Positions 58,693 through 64,000 of a stretch of DNA of 64,000 bases are shown here, one piece after another (position 1 is the first letter of the stretch; the number at the start of each line of letters is the position of its first letter). This DNA is from Nocardia blacklockiae (GTDB taxonomy: Bacteria; Actinomycetota; Actinomycetes; Mycobacteriales; Mycobacteriaceae): contig NZ_JADLRJ010000012.1 in assembly GCF_015477355.1 (NCBI RefSeq), forward strand, positions 1-64,000, read 5' to 3'. The notes below the pieces were generated by a model. That model was not told the origin of the DNA. It searched no databases and saw only the letters and a program-made list of their open reading frames with translations. Position numbers and translations under genes: made by a program.

Positions 58693-60035
58693 ATGACGCG
58701 CAGCACGCAGCCGCGGCTGGACGAACTGTCGCCCCGCGCCGCGGCCGCCGCCGTCCGACGCCGGCTCGACAGCAGCGATCTGCGCGCCTTCGTGCACTCC
58801 TCGCCCGCCAAACTGATCGCGATCGGACTGCTGCTGCTCGTCATGTGCCTGCTCGCGGGGGTGGTGACGGCGTCCGCGGTCAGCAGCCGCCAGCACGCCC
58901 TGGACCACCTGCTCGACGAATCCGAGCCCGACGCCAATTCCGCACAGCGCCTGTACGCCTCGCTGTCGGTGGCCGACGCGGCCGCGGGCACGGCGTTCAT
59001 CTCCGGCGGGCTGGAACCCGAACCGGTGCGCGACCGCTACAGCCAGGCGGTGGGCCAGGCCGCCGCGGAGCTGGTGGCCCAGACCAACGCCGGCAGTGGC
59101 GCTTCCGGCGCCGACGACCCCGACGGGCACCTGCGCACCCGGATCGCCACCGAACTGCCCGTCTACACGGGCTTGGTCGAGACCGCGCGCGCCAACAACC
59201 GCGAGGGCCACCCGGTCGGCGCCGCCTATCTCAGCGAGGCGTCGAACCTGATGCAGACGACCATGCTGCCCGCGGCCCGCGAGCTGCAGGAGCACCGGTC
59301 CGACGCGATCACCGCCACCCAGCGCCATCACGTGCAACCGCCCTGGGCGGCGATCGTGCTGCCGATCCTGACCCTGGCCGCGCTCATCGCCGCGCAGTGG
59401 TATCTGGCCCGGCGCTGGCAGCGGCTGCTCAATCCGGGCCTGCTGCTGGCCTCGGGCACGCTGGTGATCCTGCTGTCGTGGACGGTGCTCGCCGGGTCGC
59501 TGTCGGCGGTGGCCACCACGCACGGGCGCGACGACGGCGCGATTCCGACCTCGGAACTCACCGAGAGCCGCATCCTCACCCAGCAGGCCCGCGCCGCGGA
59601 GACCCTGAAGCTGGTGCGCCGCGACGCCAGCGGCGACTACGACCACACCTACGACAGCGCCGTCGCCACCCTCACCACGCTGCTCACCGGATATCCGCAG
59701 GACGCACCGGGTTCCGGCGCCGTGCGCACCGCGCGCGGGGCGCTGGACCGCTGGCGCGAGGCCCATCAGCGGATGAACGACGCGCTGGCCCGCGGCGACT
59801 TCCCGGGGGCGAGCGTCGTCGCGATCGGGCCCGGGGCCGACGGCGCCACCGCCGACGTGGACGCCCTGGACAATGCGCTGGGCGAGGGCATCTCCGATAC
59901 TCGGAACATGTTGCGCGGCGAGGTTTCCGACGCCGCCCGGTCGCTGGATCTGCTGGCGCCGGGCGCGCTGCTGCTGTCCGTACTGGCGGCCGTGCTGGTG
60001 GTGGCGGGCCTGTGGCCCCGGCTGCGGGAGTACCG

Positions 60036-60039
<4 letters not shown>
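58693..60039 (+). CDS. glnX: Membrane sensor-like protein GlnX (Rv0412c-like)
   Basis: A 448-residue protein with four membrane helices in two pairs (about 35-60, 215-238; 250-278, 415-438), each pair enclosing a long helical extracytoplasmic segment, a chemoreceptor-like layout. In M. tuberculosis GlnX links the amino-acid-binding lipoprotein GlnH to the kinase PknG inside the cell. GGAGG lies 5 nt before the ATG at 58693; a GTG two codons earlier is possible. Its stop overlaps the glnH start (GTGA). Confidence 0.88.
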
Positions 60040-63699
<3,660 letters not shown>

Positions 63700-63783
63700 C
63701 CAGCGCACCCCGCCACCCCCGGGCACCGCACCCACCTACGGGGCACCCACACTCACCTCGTTATCCCGGCAGGCACATCCACA

Positions 63784-63860
63784 GTCATCCCGGCATGCTT
63801 TTGGCCGGGATCTCCCTCCCCCCCGGCCGTGGATTCCGGCCAAAAGCATGCCGGAATGAC
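63784..63860. repeat. Palindromic repeat element (MITE/REP-like)
   Basis: Two 29-bp arms (63784-63812 and 63832-63860) are inverted copies with two mismatches and a 19-nt loop. The core is CGGCATGCTTTTGGCCGG. One arm recurs at 27774-27802. It sits between the convergent ends of pknG and ackA and may also end both transcripts. Confidence 0.9.
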
Positions 63861-63904
63861 GGGGCTGGGCCGGGGCGGGGGCTGGGCCGGTGCTCAGGGG
63901 CGCG

Positions 63905-64000
63905 TCAGCTCACCAATTCGGCTGCCGCGCGGGCGATCGCCAGTTCCTCGTTGGTGGGCACCACCAGCACCGCCACCTCGGCACCCTCGGGGGAGATATA
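63905..64000 (-). CDS. ackA: Acetate kinase, C-terminal end (partial)
   Basis: Only the last 31 codons and the TGA are in the window. The peptide ISPEGAEVAVLVVPTNEELA followed by IARAAAELVS matches the acetate kinase C-terminus, and ackA next to pknG is also the order in M. tuberculosis (Rv0409-Rv0410c). The gene continues past the right edge. Confidence 0.8.
   Translation of the reverse strand, partial: YISPEGAEVAVLVVPTNEELAIARAAAELVS

Overview
The window is high-GC actinobacterial chromosome, most likely Nocardia or a close mycolic-acid-producing relative. The evidence is PknG with GlnX/GlnH, a VirR-like LytR_C protein, a GroEL2-type chaperonin behind CIRCE operators, fused MrpA/B, and a backbone that runs in the same order as M. 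tuberculosis Rv0409-Rv0440 (recalled order, read in reverse): groEL2, psd-pssA-AAA ATPase, GCS2 ligase-sodC-virR-DUF3263, def-GNAT-xthA, thiC, thiD, thiGSO/thiE, mutT3, glnX-glnH-pknG, ackA. Blocks that I do not recall at this place in M. tuberculosis interrupt the backbone.

Layout: 0.35-14.3 kb holds groEL2 and an accessory block: trans-aconitate methyltransferase, an HTH/Clp-N protein with two operator-like dyads over its promoter, an ECF41-type sigma factor with an oxidoreductase, two small lipoproteins, and a three-gene signalling operon (receiver/TrxR-like fusion, cyclic-nucleotide-domain histidine kinase, UBP-type zinc finger). SRPBCC, SIMPL, FabH and GlsB proteins follow. 14.5-18.3 kb makes phosphatidylserine and phosphatidylethanolamine and carries a Cdc48-like ATPase. 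A repeat-rich, AT-richer gap (18.3-18.8 kb) precedes an unknown membrane protein and a complete mrp Na+/H+ antiporter operon. 26.3-33.3 kb holds a PAP2 protein, the GCS2 ligase/SodC/VirR/DUF3263 block and def-GNAT-xthA. 33.3-42.4 kb holds a FadE5-like dehydrogenase, three regulators or enzymes, TPP-riboswitch-controlled thiC, thiD, a GT2-GtrA fusion and tRNA-Glu.

42.4-51.5 kb is one seven-gene minus-strand operon for catabolism of a branched or acyclic-terpenoid acyl-CoA (AtuA/DUF1446, two acyl-CoA dehydrogenases, biotin-dependent carboxylase alpha and beta, enoyl-CoA hydratase, TetR). 51.7-54.7 kb has a tiny membrane protein, a class III cyclase and an ABC exporter pair. 54.8-57.8 kb makes the thiazole half of thiamine and joins the halves. 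57.9-63.7 kb holds a Nudix hydrolase and the GlnX-GlnH-PknG amino-acid-sensing operon; the window ends in the 3' end of ackA.

Many genes have no Shine-Dalgarno sequence but a TANNNT-like -10 box 6-8 nt before the start codon, which suggests frequent leaderless transcription. No CRISPR array, phage, transposase or rRNA was seen.
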